DNA from: DASREM01 sp035652095
GTDB taxonomy: Bacteria; Acidobacteriota; Terriglobia; Terriglobales; Acidobacteriaceae
Assembly: GCA_035652095.1 (NCBI GenBank)
Contig: DASREM010000045.1
Span: 38,968 to 102,967, forward strand
DNA: 64,000 nt
Direction of reading: 5' to 3'
Made by a program: the position numbers and the translations under genes. The notes under the pieces are model-generated. The model was not told where the DNA came from and did no database searches. It saw nothing but the letters and a program-made list of their open reading frames with translations. Each line of letters begins with the position of its first letter. Positions within the stretch are counted from its first letter, which is position 1. Of the stretch, positions 51,336 to 59,711 are shown one piece after another.

Positions 51336-52043
51336 CTAGTTGCCGGCGCTCCCGGAATGGCTGTCAATGGTACGAAACACTTCGTCTGTAACTTCGTCCA
51401 CGGGAAGATCTCCATTCACCACTTCCAGACGCCCGCGCTGCTGGTAATACTCGACCACAGGCTTGGTCTGGGTTTCGAAGGCTTTCAGCCGTTCCGAGAT
51501 CACCTCTTCGCGGTCATCGTTGCGCAGAATCAACGGGGAGCCGTCAATATCGCAAACGCCTTCATTACGAGGAGGCTGGAAATAGACGTTGAAGATGTGT
51601 CCGTTGGCGGAGCAGGTTCTACGTCCGGTGAGCCGACGCAATAACTGATTATAGTCCACATCCATGCGGATCACAATCGGCAGGCACTTGGGATGCACGT
51701 TGTCAAAGAACTCGTGCTCGAAAAACGCATCGAGCCAACCCGCCTGCTTGGCGGTGCGAGGAAAGCCGTCCAGGATGAAGCCGTGTTCGCAATCGATGTC
51801 GCGTAAACGGCAGGCGACCATATCGCAAACCAGTTCGTCCGGCACCAGGTCGCCATGGTCGATAATGGCCTTGGCTTGCAGTCCCAGTTCGGTGCCGCGC
51901 TTCACGTTGTCCCGCAGCAGGTCTCCGGTGGAGATCTGCGGGATACCATACCTTTGAGCAATTCGCTTGGCCTGGGTGCCTTTTCCGGCTCCCGGTGGTC
52001 CGAGAAGAATCACCGGGCCCACGCCGCGCATCGTTTCTGCCAT
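51336..52043 (-). CDS. adk: Adenylate kinase
   Basis: About 235 residues from the ATG at 52043 (MAET, MRGVGPVILLGPPG). The P-loop is GPPGAGKGTQ; the NMP part is STGDLLRDNVKRGTELG. In the LID the zinc-type Cys set is only partly kept: the first and third ligands are Cys (RRTCSANG, VCDIDG) while the second is Asn and the fourth Asp. Length is that of long Adk forms. Conserved in the spc operon after secY. Confidence 0.97.
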   Translation of the reverse strand: MAETMRGVGPVILLGPPGAGKGTQAKRIAQRYGIPQISTGDLLRDNVKRGTELGLQAKAIIDHGDLVPDELVCDMVACRLRDIDCEHGFILDGFPRTAKQAGWLDAFFEHEFFDNVHPKCLPIVIRMDVDYNQLLRRLTGRRTCSANGHIFNVYFQPPRNEGVCDIDGSPLILRNDDREEVISERLKAFETQTKPVVEYYQQRGRLEVVNGDLPVDEVTDEVFRTIDSHSGSAGN

Positions 52044-52133
52044 GTGCCGCCCCCCTGGGGTCCGGCGTTTCTTATAGCGTAACCACCCGACGGGCAGCAA
52101 GGACCGTCGTCACAGCAGGTACTTCTGACTGCT

Positions 52134-53522
52134 TTACGACCAGTTGCGGCGGCCGCGAATACGGCCGCTGCGTGGGGTAAATCCGTCGTAATGGCGCATA
52201 ATCAACTGCGCCTCGATCTGGGTCACAGTGTCCATCGCGACGCCCACCACGATCAGCAGCGAAGTGCCACCGAAGTAGAAGGTCACGCCCAACCCGTTGG
52301 TCACCCAGGTCGGCAGGCCCTCAAAGAACCGCCCTACCGGCCCCCACAGGTGATTAAGGTGAATTCCGGCAATCATCCACTCTGGAATAAACGAGATGAT
52401 GATCAGGTACAACGCACCCACCAGGGTGATGCGGGTCAGGATCTCGTTGATGGTATCGGCGGTCCGCTTGCCCGGCCGAATGCCGGGAATGAACCCTCCA
52501 TACTTCCGCATGTTGTCGGCGACTTCATTGGGGTTGAAGACGATCGACACGTAGAAGTAGGCAAAGAAAATGATCCCCACTGCGTACAGCAGGGTATAGA
52601 GCGGCTCGCCCCATCCCAAGGCATGCATGATGCCGCCAAAGTAGCGGTTATCGCGCAGACCGTAGCCGACGGTTTGCGGCAAAGTCAGAATGGAGGACGC
52701 GAAGATCACCGGCATGACGCCACCGGCATTCACACGCAGGGGCAGGTGAGTGGACTGCCCTCCCATTACCTTGCGACCCACTACCCGCTTCGCGTACTGG
52801 ACGGGAATGCGGCGTTCGCTCCGTTCCACGTAGACGATGAAGGCCACCACCAGCACCATCAGGGCGCAGAGCATCACTACGGCCGGAGCGGTGAAAGCGC
52901 CCCAGGCTTCGGTGCGGATCTTGTCAATCAGATCGGCGACTCCACGCGGCAGGCCGACCACAATTCCTGCAAAGATCAGCAGCGACATGCCGTTTCCGAC
53001 ACCGCGCTCGGTGATCTGCTCGCCCAGCCACATGATGAAAGCGCTGCCAGTGGTGAGGGTGAGCATGGTCATCAGGATGAATCCGGGACCGGGATTCACC
53101 ACGAAATCGCCGGATTTTTCCAGGCTGATGGCAATTCCGAGCGATTGAACCGCGCTAAGGACGACCGTCAAGTAGCGCGTCCACTGGGTGATCTTCTTGC
53201 GGCCGAGTTCGCCTTCCTTCTGCAGCTTGGCCAGTGGTTCATAAACCACCGTCAGCAACTGGAGGATGATCGATGCCGTGATGTACGGCATGATGCCGAG
53301 CGCGAAGATGGTCAGCCGGCGAAGCTGGCCGCCGGAAAACAGGTCAACGAAACCGAGGAACGTTCCCCGGTTCTGTTCGAAGAATTGCTGCAGCTTGTCG
53401 GCGTTTACGCCGGGTGTTGGGATGTGGCCGCCAAGGCGGTACACCGCGAGCAGGCCCAAGGTGAAGAGAATTCGCTTACGCAGGTCAGGTACACGGAAAA
53501 TATTGGCGAGTTTCTCAACCAT
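52134..53522 (-). CDS. secY: Protein translocase subunit SecY
   Basis: 462 residues with ten membrane spans, forming the channel for Sec export. Blocks such as FALGIMPYITASIILQLLTVV, GGVMPVIFASSILTLPQ, ANDMRKYGGFIPGIRPG-like (ADNMRKYGGFIPGIRPG) and the C-terminal YDGFTPRSGRIRGRR are standard. The start codon overlaps the rplO stop. Confidence 0.98.
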   Translation of the reverse strand: MVEKLANIFRVPDLRKRILFTLGLLAVYRLGGHIPTPGVNADKLQQFFEQNRGTFLGFVDLFSGGQLRRLTIFALGIMPYITASIILQLLTVVYEPLAKLQKEGELGRKKITQWTRYLTVVLSAVQSLGIAISLEKSGDFVVNPGPGFILMTMLTLTTGSAFIMWLGEQITERGVGNGMSLLIFAGIVVGLPRGVADLIDKIRTEAWGAFTAPAVVMLCALMVLVVAFIVYVERSERRIPVQYAKRVVGRKVMGGQSTHLPLRVNAGGVMPVIFASSILTLPQTVGYGLRDNRYFGGIMHALGWGEPLYTLLYAVGIIFFAYFYVSIVFNPNEVADNMRKYGGFIPGIRPGKRTADTINEILTRITLVGALYLIIISFIPEWMIAGIHLNHLWGPVGRFFEGLPTWVTNGLGVTFYFGGTSLLIVVGVAMDTVTQIEAQLIMRHYDGFTPRSGRIRGRRNWS

Positions 53523-53959
53523 TACTGCAAGACCTCAAACTTGCCGCCAGCCTTGGTGATCTTTTCCTGAGCGGACTTGGAAAACTTGTGAGCGTGCACC
53601 GTGATGGCGGAAGAGAGTTCTCCATCGCCAAGGACCTTCACCGGATGCTTGGTGGAGATCACTCCCGCCTTGCGCAGAACGTCCGGGGTGATGGTCTCCT
53701 GCCCGAGTGCGGCCAGCCTGTCCAGGTTCACGACGTTGTATTCCTTGCGGAAGATGTTGGTAAATCCGCGCTTGGGCATGCGGCGGTGCAAAGGCATCTG
53801 GCCGCCTTCAAAGCCGCGCATCATGCGCGAACCGCTGCGCGAGCGCTGGCCTTTGTGTCCGCGGGTGGAGGTCTTGCCCATTCCGGAGCCCATACCGCGG
53901 CCCACGCGCTTCTTGTTGTCCGCTGCCTTCTTTGGTGCTCGAACGTTTGACAGATTCAT
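53522..53959 (-). CDS. rplO: 50S ribosomal protein L15
   Basis: 145 residues from the ATG at 53959. Core GRGMGSGMGKTSTRGHKGQRS, GFEGGQMPLHRRMPKRGF and the C-terminal ITVHAHKFSKSAQEKITKAGG are typical. Its stop overlaps the secY start by one base. Confidence 0.97.
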   Translation of the reverse strand: MNLSNVRAPKKAADNKKRVGRGMGSGMGKTSTRGHKGQRSRSGSRMMRGFEGGQMPLHRRMPKRGFTNIFRKEYNVVNLDRLAALGQETITPDVLRKAGVISTKHPVKVLGDGELSSAITVHAHKFSKSAQEKITKAGGKFEVLQ

Positions 53960-54005
53960 GATTGCCAGTCCTGTACTGCGCGCCAGGCGCGCCTTTACCA
54001 TTACA

Positions 54006-54212
54006 TCACTGCTGGACGATTTCAACCAGGTGCGGGATCTTCGCCACCATGCCGCGGATGGCGGGGGTGTCGGGACGCTCGATCACCTGGTTTAAGCGGG
54101 TGAATCCGAGGCCCTTGACCACCAGCTTATGTTTAACCGGACTGCAGATGGCGGAGCGCACCCACTTCAACTGCAGCTTGCCAGCGTCGCTTGTTTTTGC
54201 TTTCTTCACCAT
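54006..54212 (-). CDS. rpmD: 50S ribosomal protein L30
   Basis: 68 residues (MVKKAKTSDAGKLQLKWVRS, ... VVKGLGFTRLNQVIERPDTP). The core of about 58 residues is standard; the short N-terminal lead is extra. Set between rpsE and rplO as usual. Confidence 0.95.
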   Translation of the reverse strand: MVKKAKTSDAGKLQLKWVRSAICSPVKHKLVVKGLGFTRLNQVIERPDTPAIRGMVAKIPHLVEIVQQ

Positions 54213-54240
54213 GGTTCCTCGCCGCCGGAAGTTCGCCGGC

Positions 54241-54750
54241 CTATAACTCCTCTGCCTGCTTGCCGCGCATGGCGGCAACGTTTTCCTTGCTCTTCAACCG
54301 CTTCAGTGCATCGAAGGTGGCCTTGATCACGTTGTGGGGATTGGTGGTGCCAATCGACTTTGTCAGCACGTTCTGAATGCCGACCGAGGTCATCACGGCA
54401 CGGACCGCGCCCCCCGCAATGACGCCGGTGCCTTCCGGAGCGGGCTTCAACAGCACCTTGCCAGAACCGTAACGTCCGAGAACCAGATGCGGAATCGAAG
54501 TCTGGGTCAGGTTGATCTTTACCAGGTTCTTTTTCGCCGATTCGATTCCCTTGCGGATCGCCTGCGGAACTTCTTTCGCCTTGCCGGAACCGTAGCCGAC
54601 CACGGCAGCGCTGGGATCGCCGACCACCACGAGCGCCGCAAACGACAAGTTCTTGCCGCCCTTGACCACCTTGGTCACGCGGTTGATGTTGACAACCTGG
54701 TCTTTCAGCTGAAACGAACCCGCGTCTAACTTTTTTGTGACTGTTGGCAT
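54241..54750 (-). CDS. rpsE: 30S ribosomal protein S5
   Basis: 169 residues from the ATG at 54750. Blocks NINRVTKVVKGGKNLSFAALV, VGYGSGKAKEVPQAIRKG and GTGVIAGGAVRAVMTSVGI are typical. The proteins bind at the mRNA entry site and affect accuracy. The frame runs further upstream but has no start support. Confidence 0.97.
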   Translation of the reverse strand: MPTVTKKLDAGSFQLKDQVVNINRVTKVVKGGKNLSFAALVVVGDPSAAVVGYGSGKAKEVPQAIRKGIESAKKNLVKINLTQTSIPHLVLGRYGSGKVLLKPAPEGTGVIAGGAVRAVMTSVGIQNVLTKSIGTTNPHNVIKATFDALKRLKSKENVAAMRGKQAEEL

Positions 54751-54766
54751 TCTTATCCTTCGTTTC

Positions 54767-55132
54767 CTAGAACTGTAGTCCCGCTTCGCGAGCGGCGTCG
54801 GCAAGAGCCTTGATACGCCCGTGATAGAGGTAGCCACCGCGATCGAACACAACCTTGGATACGCCCTTGGCTTTGGCGCGCTCGGCGATGGTCTTTCCCA
54901 CTTGCTTTGCCGAAGCCACGTTGCCGCCGGTGCGGCGCTCGCCCTTTTTGCCTTCGGCGGAACTGGCCGCCACGATCGTTTTGCCGCTCAGATCGTCGAT
55001 CACCTGCACGTAGATGTGATTCAACGAGCGGTACACGTTCAGGCGCGGGCGTTCGCTGGTACCTTGCAGCTTTTTCCGGATGCGGTCGTGCACATGCAAC
55101 CGGGTCTGATTTTTTGAAGCCTTCGTCAGCAT
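54767..55132 (-). CDS. rplR: 50S ribosomal protein L18
   Basis: 121 residues; HDRIRKKLQGTSERPRLNVY, NHIYVQVIDDLSGKTIVAAS and VVFDRGGYLYHGRIKALADA are typical. It binds 5S rRNA with L5. Confidence 0.97.
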   Translation of the reverse strand: MLTKASKNQTRLHVHDRIRKKLQGTSERPRLNVYRSLNHIYVQVIDDLSGKTIVAASSAEGKKGERRTGGNVASAKQVGKTIAERAKAKGVSKVVFDRGGYLYHGRIKALADAAREAGLQF

Positions 55133-55185
55133 TTCTGTTTTCCCTTCGTCCCGGGGTTCTATACCGGGGTGGCGCTACGCGCCGC

Positions 55186-55725
55186 TTACTTCGCTCCGGT
55201 CTTACCGACCTTTTTCTTCAGGCGCTCGCCGACATAGCGCACGCCCTTGTTCTTGTACGGATCGGGCGGACGCAAGCTGCGCATCTCTGCCGCCACCTGG
55301 CCAACTTTCTGGCGATCAATGCCGGTGACGCTCAGGCGCGTCTGCTTGGGATCAATCGCGACGTCAATGCCGGTGGGCAGCGGATATTCGATAGGGTGGG
55401 AGTAGCCGAGTGTGAACACGACCGTGCCCTTGCCCTTCATCTCAGCGCGATAGCCGATGCCGACGATCTCCAGTTCGCGAGTCCAGCCTCGGGTGACCCC
55501 TTCGACGGCGTTGTTGACCAGGGCGCGAGCCAGGCCGTGCACCGCGGCCTGCGAATCGTTCTCGCGCACCGCCACCAGGTGCCCATCCTGCTGCTCGACC
55601 CGAATGCCTCGCGGGAGCGGCGTGTCCAGCTTGCCTTTTGGTCCCTGCACCGCGACCGTGTTGCCTTCCAACTTCACCGTAACTCCCTTGGGAAGCGGGA
55701 TCGGTTTTTTTCCAATTCTTGACAT
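55186..55725 (-). CDS. rplF: 50S ribosomal protein L6
   Basis: 179 residues; MSRIGKKPIPLPKGVTVKLE, VQGPKGKLDTPLP and the C-terminal LRPPDPYKNKGVRYVGERL are conserved in the family. Confidence 0.97.
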   Translation of the reverse strand: MSRIGKKPIPLPKGVTVKLEGNTVAVQGPKGKLDTPLPRGIRVEQQDGHLVAVRENDSQAAVHGLARALVNNAVEGVTRGWTRELEIVGIGYRAEMKGKGTVVFTLGYSHPIEYPLPTGIDVAIDPKQTRLSVTGIDRQKVGQVAAEMRSLRPPDPYKNKGVRYVGERLKKKVGKTGAK

Positions 55726-55795
55726 AGTCTCAACTCGTAGATCTCAGCTTTGCTCTTTAGCGGGCAGCCAGTGCCCTGTTGCTAACAAGCGGTTT

Positions 55796-56194
55796 CTACC
55801 AGACTTCGCACAGGAGTTCACCACCCAGGCCTTCTTTGCGGGCCTGCCGTCCGGTCATCACACCGCGCGGGGTGGTGAGAATATTGATTCCCAGCCCGCC
55901 GAGAACGCGAGGGATCTCGGTGCGGCGCACATAGACGCGACACCCGGGACGTGAAACCCGCGCGACATTGGAAATGGCGGCCTCATTGTTGTTGCCGTAT
56001 TTCAGGTACACGCGGACGATCTTGTGCCCTTCCTCTTCCGTCGCCTTGAAATTGGCGATGTAGCCTTCTTCCTTGAGAATGCGGGCAATTTCCAGCTTCA
56101 GCTTGGAAGCCGGGATATCAACCTTCTGGTGCCGCGCGTTAATCGCGTTGCGAATACGCGCCAGCATGTCTGCGACCGGATCGGTCAACCTCAT
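55796..56194 (-). CDS. rpsH: 30S ribosomal protein S8
   Basis: 132 residues from the ATG at 56194 (MRLTDPVADMLARIRNAINA). The C-terminus has VYVRRTEIPRVLGGLGINIL and TPRGVMTGRQARKEGLGGE, the 16S rRNA helix 21 binding part. The protein also often acts as a repressor of the spc operon. Confidence 0.97.
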   Translation of the reverse strand: MRLTDPVADMLARIRNAINARHQKVDIPASKLKLEIARILKEEGYIANFKATEEEGHKIVRVYLKYGNNNEAAISNVARVSRPGCRVYVRRTEIPRVLGGLGINILTTPRGVMTGRQARKEGLGGELLCEVW

Positions 56195-56294
56195 CGTTTG
56201 CTTCTCCTCAGTCGCTCGTTTGCTCCGGGTCAACCGGAGAACCTGCGGCGACTTTTTCTACGGCCGGCCCTACTTCTTGGCGGCCCACAACTGC

Positions 56295-56480
56295 CTACCA
56301 GGACGACTTGGAAACGCCTGGAATTTCTCCTCGCAGCGCGAGACCACGGAAGCACAAGCGGCAGATGCCGAACTTGCGCAGGTAGGCGCGCGGCCGTCCG
56401 CAGATCTTGCAGCGGTTGTGCTTGCGTGAAGAAAACTTCGGCTTCCTTGCGTCCTTAACTCTCTTTGCTGTAGTTGCCAC
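56295..56480 (-). CDS. rpsN: 30S ribosomal protein S14, zinc (type Z) form
   Basis: 61 residues with the zinc ribbon CKICGRPRAYLRKFGICRLC (C24, C27, C40, C43) and the end LALRGEIPGVSKSSW. The short type Z form, as in many non-proteobacterial groups. Confidence 0.97.
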   Translation of the reverse strand: MATTAKRVKDARKPKFSSRKHNRCKICGRPRAYLRKFGICRLCFRGLALRGEIPGVSKSSW

Positions 56481-56547
56481 TTATGAGTTTGCTCCTGACT
56501 CTCGTTCTGCATCACTTCCGACAACGCAGCAAGCTGCGTCTCTACAA

Positions 56548-57171
56548 TTACGCCCGGAACGGCATCCCCAGATGACGAAGCAGCGTTCGCGCCTGGTCGT
56601 CGCTCTGCGCCGTGGTCACGATGGTGACGTTCATGCCTTTCAGTTTGTCCACCTTCGCGTAGTCAATCTCGGGGAAGATCAGCTGATCATGCAATCCAAG
56701 GGTGTAGTTCCCGCGGCCGTCAAACGACTTGGTCGAAACCCCGCGGAAATCGCGCACACGGGGCAGAACCACGTTTACCAGCCGGTCAAAGAACTCGTAC
56801 ATGCGGTCGCCCCGCAGAGTCACCATCGCGCCGATCGCCTGGCCTTCGCGAACTTTGAAGGCCGCGATGGACTTCTTGGCGCGGGTCACGACCGGCTTCT
56901 GGCCGGTGATCTGACCCAGTTCTGCAACCGCCGGATCCAGCACCTTGGCGTTCTGCGTCGCTTCTCCAACGCCCATGTTGACGACGATCTTGTGCAGATG
57001 CGGCACCGCCATCGGGTTCTTCAGCTCGAATTCCTTCATCAACGCAGGAGCCACTTCCTTGGCGAAGCGCGCTTTCAGACGCGGCGTTTCTTTCGCCGAG
57101 TGACGCGCAACTTCTGGCGCGCGCTGCTCTTCCTGCTTCTCTTGACCTTTTGCTTTCTTGTCTTTTGCCAT
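56548..57171 (-). CDS. rplE: 50S ribosomal protein L5
   Basis: 207 residues. The core is NPMAVPHLHKIVVNMGVGEA, TGQKPVVTRAKKSIAAFKVR and GVSTKSFDGRGNYTLGLHDQ. The first 25 residues are Lys/Glu-rich and extra. It binds 5S rRNA. Confidence 0.97.
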   Translation of the reverse strand: MAKDKKAKGQEKQEEQRAPEVARHSAKETPRLKARFAKEVAPALMKEFELKNPMAVPHLHKIVVNMGVGEATQNAKVLDPAVAELGQITGQKPVVTRAKKSIAAFKVREGQAIGAMVTLRGDRMYEFFDRLVNVVLPRVRDFRGVSTKSFDGRGNYTLGLHDQLIFPEIDYAKVDKLKGMNVTIVTTAQSDDQARTLLRHLGMPFRA

Positions 57172-57173
57172 CG

Positions 57174-57228
57174 CTCTACTCTCAGCTTTCAGCCCTTGGC
57201 TCTCAGGAAAAACCTGGAGCCAGCAGCC
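57174..57228. repeat. Heptad-word hairpin between rplE and rplX
   Basis: 7-base words CTCTCAG, CTTTCAG, CCCTTGG, CTCTCAG from 57179, then CCTGGAGCC as the inverse of GGCTCTCAGG around AAAAA. It fills the whole gap between the two genes. Confidence 0.6.
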
Positions 57229-57573
57229 TTATTTATCCAGAGTGGTTCCGCACTTTTTGCAGATGCGCACTTTGCGGTCGCCGCGAACCTCGTGACCAAT
57301 GCGGACCGGACCACAGGTTCCGCACACCAGCGCTACGTTGGAGAGAGAAATCCGGCTCTCCTGTTCGGCGATGCCGCCCTTGACGTTGCGCTGCGGATTA
57401 GGACGAACGTGCTTCTTCATCAGCATGACATGCTCGACGAGCACCTTGCCCTCGTCCGGGAATACGCGCAGGACGCGGCCTTCCTTGCCTTTATCGCGCC
57501 CGGTGATGACCTTCACGGTGTCGTTCCGCCGGATATCCACTCGCTTGTGTACTGTCGTCGTTGCAGTTCCCAT
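57229..57573 (-). CDS. rplX: 50S ribosomal protein L24
   Basis: 114 residues. The KOW motif is in KVITGRDKGKEGRVLRVFPD; KKHVRPNPQRNVKGGIAEQE and ICKKCGTTLDK follow. The C-terminal CxxC pairs (LVCGTCGPVRIG; ICKKCG) suggest a zinc-binding tail that is common in several non-proteobacterial groups. Confidence 0.97.
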   Translation of the reverse strand: MGTATTTVHKRVDIRRNDTVKVITGRDKGKEGRVLRVFPDEGKVLVEHVMLMKKHVRPNPQRNVKGGIAEQESRISLSNVALVCGTCGPVRIGHEVRGDRKVRICKKCGTTLDK

Positions 57574-57580
57574 ATAAGTC

Positions 57581-57656
57581 CAGTTTCAAGGTTTCAAAGT
57601 TTCAGGGTTTCAAAGTTCAAATCGATTCAAGGCACCTTGAGACCTTGAAACTTGCT
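57581..57656. repeat. Octad-word hairpin between rplN and rplX
   Basis: Four 8-base words in exact phase (TTTCAAGG, TTTCAAAG, TTTCAGGG, TTTCAAAG; 57584-57615) and an inverse arm 57633-57654 (words CCTTGAGA, CCTTGAAA). The same words flank the four-helix-bundle gene at 18.1-18.6 kb. Confidence 0.8.
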
Positions 57657-57666
57657 TTCGCCCTGG

Positions 57667-58038
57667 CTACAGAACCTCCGGAGCCAGGGAAACAATCTTT
57701 AAAAATTTCTTTTCCCGAAGCTCGCGGGCCACGGGGCCGAAGACGCGGGTACCCACGGGCTCGCCGGCTTCGTTGATCAGCACGGCCGCATTCTGGTCGA
57801 AGCGGATGTAGGTGCCATCGCGGCGCCCGTATTCCTTGCGAGTGCGCACGATCACCGCCTTCACCACCGCGCCCTTTTTGACTTGCCCGTCCGGTGAAGC
57901 TTCCTTCACCGAAGCGGTGATGACGTCGCCCAGGTCGGCGCGCAATCCGGTTGCACCGCCGAGCGGCAGAATCATCTGCAGTTTGCGGGCGCCGGAGTTA
58001 TCGGCGACCTCGAGCATGGTTCTCATCATTACGCCCAT
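57667..58038 (-). CDS. rplN: 50S ribosomal protein L14
   Basis: 123 residues: MLEVADNSGARKLQMILPLG, KGAVVKAVIVRTRKEYGRRD and DQNAAVLINEAGEPVGTRVF are typical. The ATG chosen is the first of two or three neighbouring starts (MGVMMRTMLEV). Confidence 0.97.
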   Translation of the reverse strand: MGVMMRTMLEVADNSGARKLQMILPLGGATGLRADLGDVITASVKEASPDGQVKKGAVVKAVIVRTRKEYGRRDGTYIRFDQNAAVLINEAGEPVGTRVFGPVARELREKKFLKIVSLAPEVL

Positions 58039-58047
58039 ATGCGTCTC

Positions 58048-58359
58048 CTACTGCTGCGCGGTCTCGGCCGGTATCTCAGGCACCAGCGCGGTCTTACGGA
58101 TGATCTCTTTCAGCCTCCAGCGCTTCAACTTGGAGAGCGGCCGCGTCTCTTCGAGGCGCACCACGTCTCCGATGTGCGCTTCGTTGTTCTCGTCGTGGGC
58201 ATAGAACTTCTTGCCATGCGAGACCACGCGTCCGTAGAACGGGTGCGACTTCTTGCGCGTAACTTCGACGACAATCGTCTTCTTCATCTTGTTCGAGACG
58301 ACTTCGCCGACCAGCTGCTTGCGAATTTCGTGTTTCGGGGCCTGCTCTGCGTTGGCCAT
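58048..58359 (-). CDS. rpsQ: 30S ribosomal protein S17
   Basis: 103 residues with QLVGEVVSNKMKKTIVVEVT, HDENNEAHIGDVVRLEETRP and LSKLKRWRLKEIIRKT. The start overlaps the rpmC stop (TAATG). Confidence 0.96.
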   Translation of the reverse strand: MANAEQAPKHEIRKQLVGEVVSNKMKKTIVVEVTRKKSHPFYGRVVSHGKKFYAHDENNEAHIGDVVRLEETRPLSKLKRWRLKEIIRKTALVPEIPAETAQQ

Positions 58360-58571
58360 TACTTCTTCTCCGTAGCGCGGGCGGCGGTCTCGCGTTCGCG
58401 CGCAATCGTCTTGACCCGCGCGATGTCTTTGCGCAGGCCGCGGATCTTCTTCAGGCTCTCCGTCTGTCCCATATTCATCTGGAACTTCAGCTTGAAGAGC
58501 TGGTCGTTGAGGTCGCGCTCCTGGTGCCGGAGCTCGTCATCGGTCAAGTTGCGGACTTTTTCTGCCTTCAT
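58359..58571 (-). CDS. rpmC: 50S ribosomal protein L29
   Basis: 70 residues from the ATG at 58571 (MKAEKVRNLTDDELRHQERD; LNDQLFKLKFQMNMGQTESL; KKIRGLRKDIARVKTI). The frame upstream of this ATG is not conserved. Coupled to rpsQ. Confidence 0.96.
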   Translation of the reverse strand: MKAEKVRNLTDDELRHQERDLNDQLFKLKFQMNMGQTESLKKIRGLRKDIARVKTIARERETAARATEKK

Positions 58572-58582
58572 AATCGTTTCTC

Positions 58583-58999
58583 TTAGTGCGTCCCATGCCG
58601 CTGCACAAATGAAGTGCGCAGAGGGAGCTTGTGCGACGCCAGACGCATCGCTTCGCTCGCGTCCTGTGCCGTCACGCCTTCCATCTCGAACAGAATCTTG
58701 CCCGGACGAACCACAGCGACCCAATGATCCGGCGCGCCCTTGCCTTTACCCATACGGGTCTCGGCAGGTTTCTTGGTGACCGGCTTGTCGGGAAAGAGGC
58801 GAATCCAGATTTTGCCGCCGCGCTTCACAAAGCGAGTCATGGCAACCCGGCTGGCCTCAATCTGCCGGTCTGTAATCCAGCCCGGCTCGAGCACCTTCAA
58901 TCCGAAATCTCCGAAAGCCAGCTCGCTGCCGCGCCAGGCCTTCCCGGTCATGCGCCCGCGTTGCTGCTTGCGGTACTTCACTTTCTTTGGCATCAACAT
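58583..58999 (-). CDS. rplP: 50S ribosomal protein L16
   Basis: 138 residues: MLMPKKVKYRKQQRGRMTG, DRQIEASRVAMTRFVKRGGK, IWIRLFPDKPVTKKPAETRM and GKGKGAPDHWVAVVRPGKIL. It binds near the A-site tRNA and 5S rRNA. Confidence 0.98.
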   Translation of the reverse strand: MLMPKKVKYRKQQRGRMTGKAWRGSELAFGDFGLKVLEPGWITDRQIEASRVAMTRFVKRGGKIWIRLFPDKPVTKKPAETRMGKGKGAPDHWVAVVRPGKILFEMEGVTAQDASEAMRLASHKLPLRTSFVQRHGTH

Positions 59000-59030
59000 A
59001 ACGTGTGTCCTATGACGTGTTTACCGCGAT

Positions 59031-59696
59031 CTAGAACGCTCCCGCGGCTGCCTGCGGTTCGCGTTTTTTCTGCGGCAGGATCTCGCCGCGATACATCCAG
59101 CACTTCACCCCGATCACCCCATACGTGGTTCGGGCCTCGGTAAAGCCGTATTCGATATCGGCGCGAAGGGTGTGCAGCGGCAAGCGGCCTTGCAGATACC
59201 ACTCTGAGCGAGCGATTTCGTTGCCGTTCAAGCGCCCGCTGACGCGCACCTTGATTCCCTTGCAGCCGAAGCGCAGCGCTGAGTCAACCGCCTTGCGCAT
59301 GGCACGACGGAAACCAACACGCTTCTCCAGCTGCAGCGCAATCGACTCCGATACCAGTTGCGCATCGAGCTCAGGCTTGTGCACTTCCTGGATATCGATG
59401 TACACCTCGCGGTTGGTGCGCTTCTGCAGGTCCTGCTTGAGCTTGTCGATCTCGGCGCCTTTGCGTCCGATGATGATCCCGGGCCGCGCCGTCTTGATGA
59501 TGACACGCAGCTTATTGCCGGGACGCTCGACTTCAATGGAGCTCACTCCGGCCGACTTGAGCTTGTCTTTCAACTCAGCTTTGAGCTTGACGTCTTCAAG
59601 CAACAGCTTGTCGTAGTCGCGCTCGACAAACCATCGCGACTTCCACGGCTTGGTGTAGCCGAGGCGGAAACCGTAAGGATGTACCTTCTGACCCAT
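59031..59696 (-). CDS. rpsC: 30S ribosomal protein S3
   Basis: 221 residues: MGQKVHPYGFRLGYTKPWKS, the KH domain with PGIIIGRKGAEIDKLK, and the C-terminal GRLNGNEIARSEWYLQGRLP. It lies at the mRNA entry channel. Confidence 0.98.
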   Translation of the reverse strand: MGQKVHPYGFRLGYTKPWKSRWFVERDYDKLLLEDVKLKAELKDKLKSAGVSSIEVERPGNKLRVIIKTARPGIIIGRKGAEIDKLKQDLQKRTNREVYIDIQEVHKPELDAQLVSESIALQLEKRVGFRRAMRKAVDSALRFGCKGIKVRVSGRLNGNEIARSEWYLQGRLPLHTLRADIEYGFTEARTTYGVIGVKCWMYRGEILPQKKREPQAAAGAF

Positions 59697-59711
59697 ATCT
59701 TCTCCTGCCGC

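Noticed and set aside
52191..53570. Open frame of 459 codons antisense to secY
   Set aside because: The product is His/Gln/Asp-rich as expected from reverse reading of membrane-helix codons. SecY on the minus strand is certain.
56407..57648. Open frame of 413 codons opposite rpsN, rplE and rplX
   Set aside because: It crosses three certain ribosomal genes and their spacers, and has no recognisable protein sequence.
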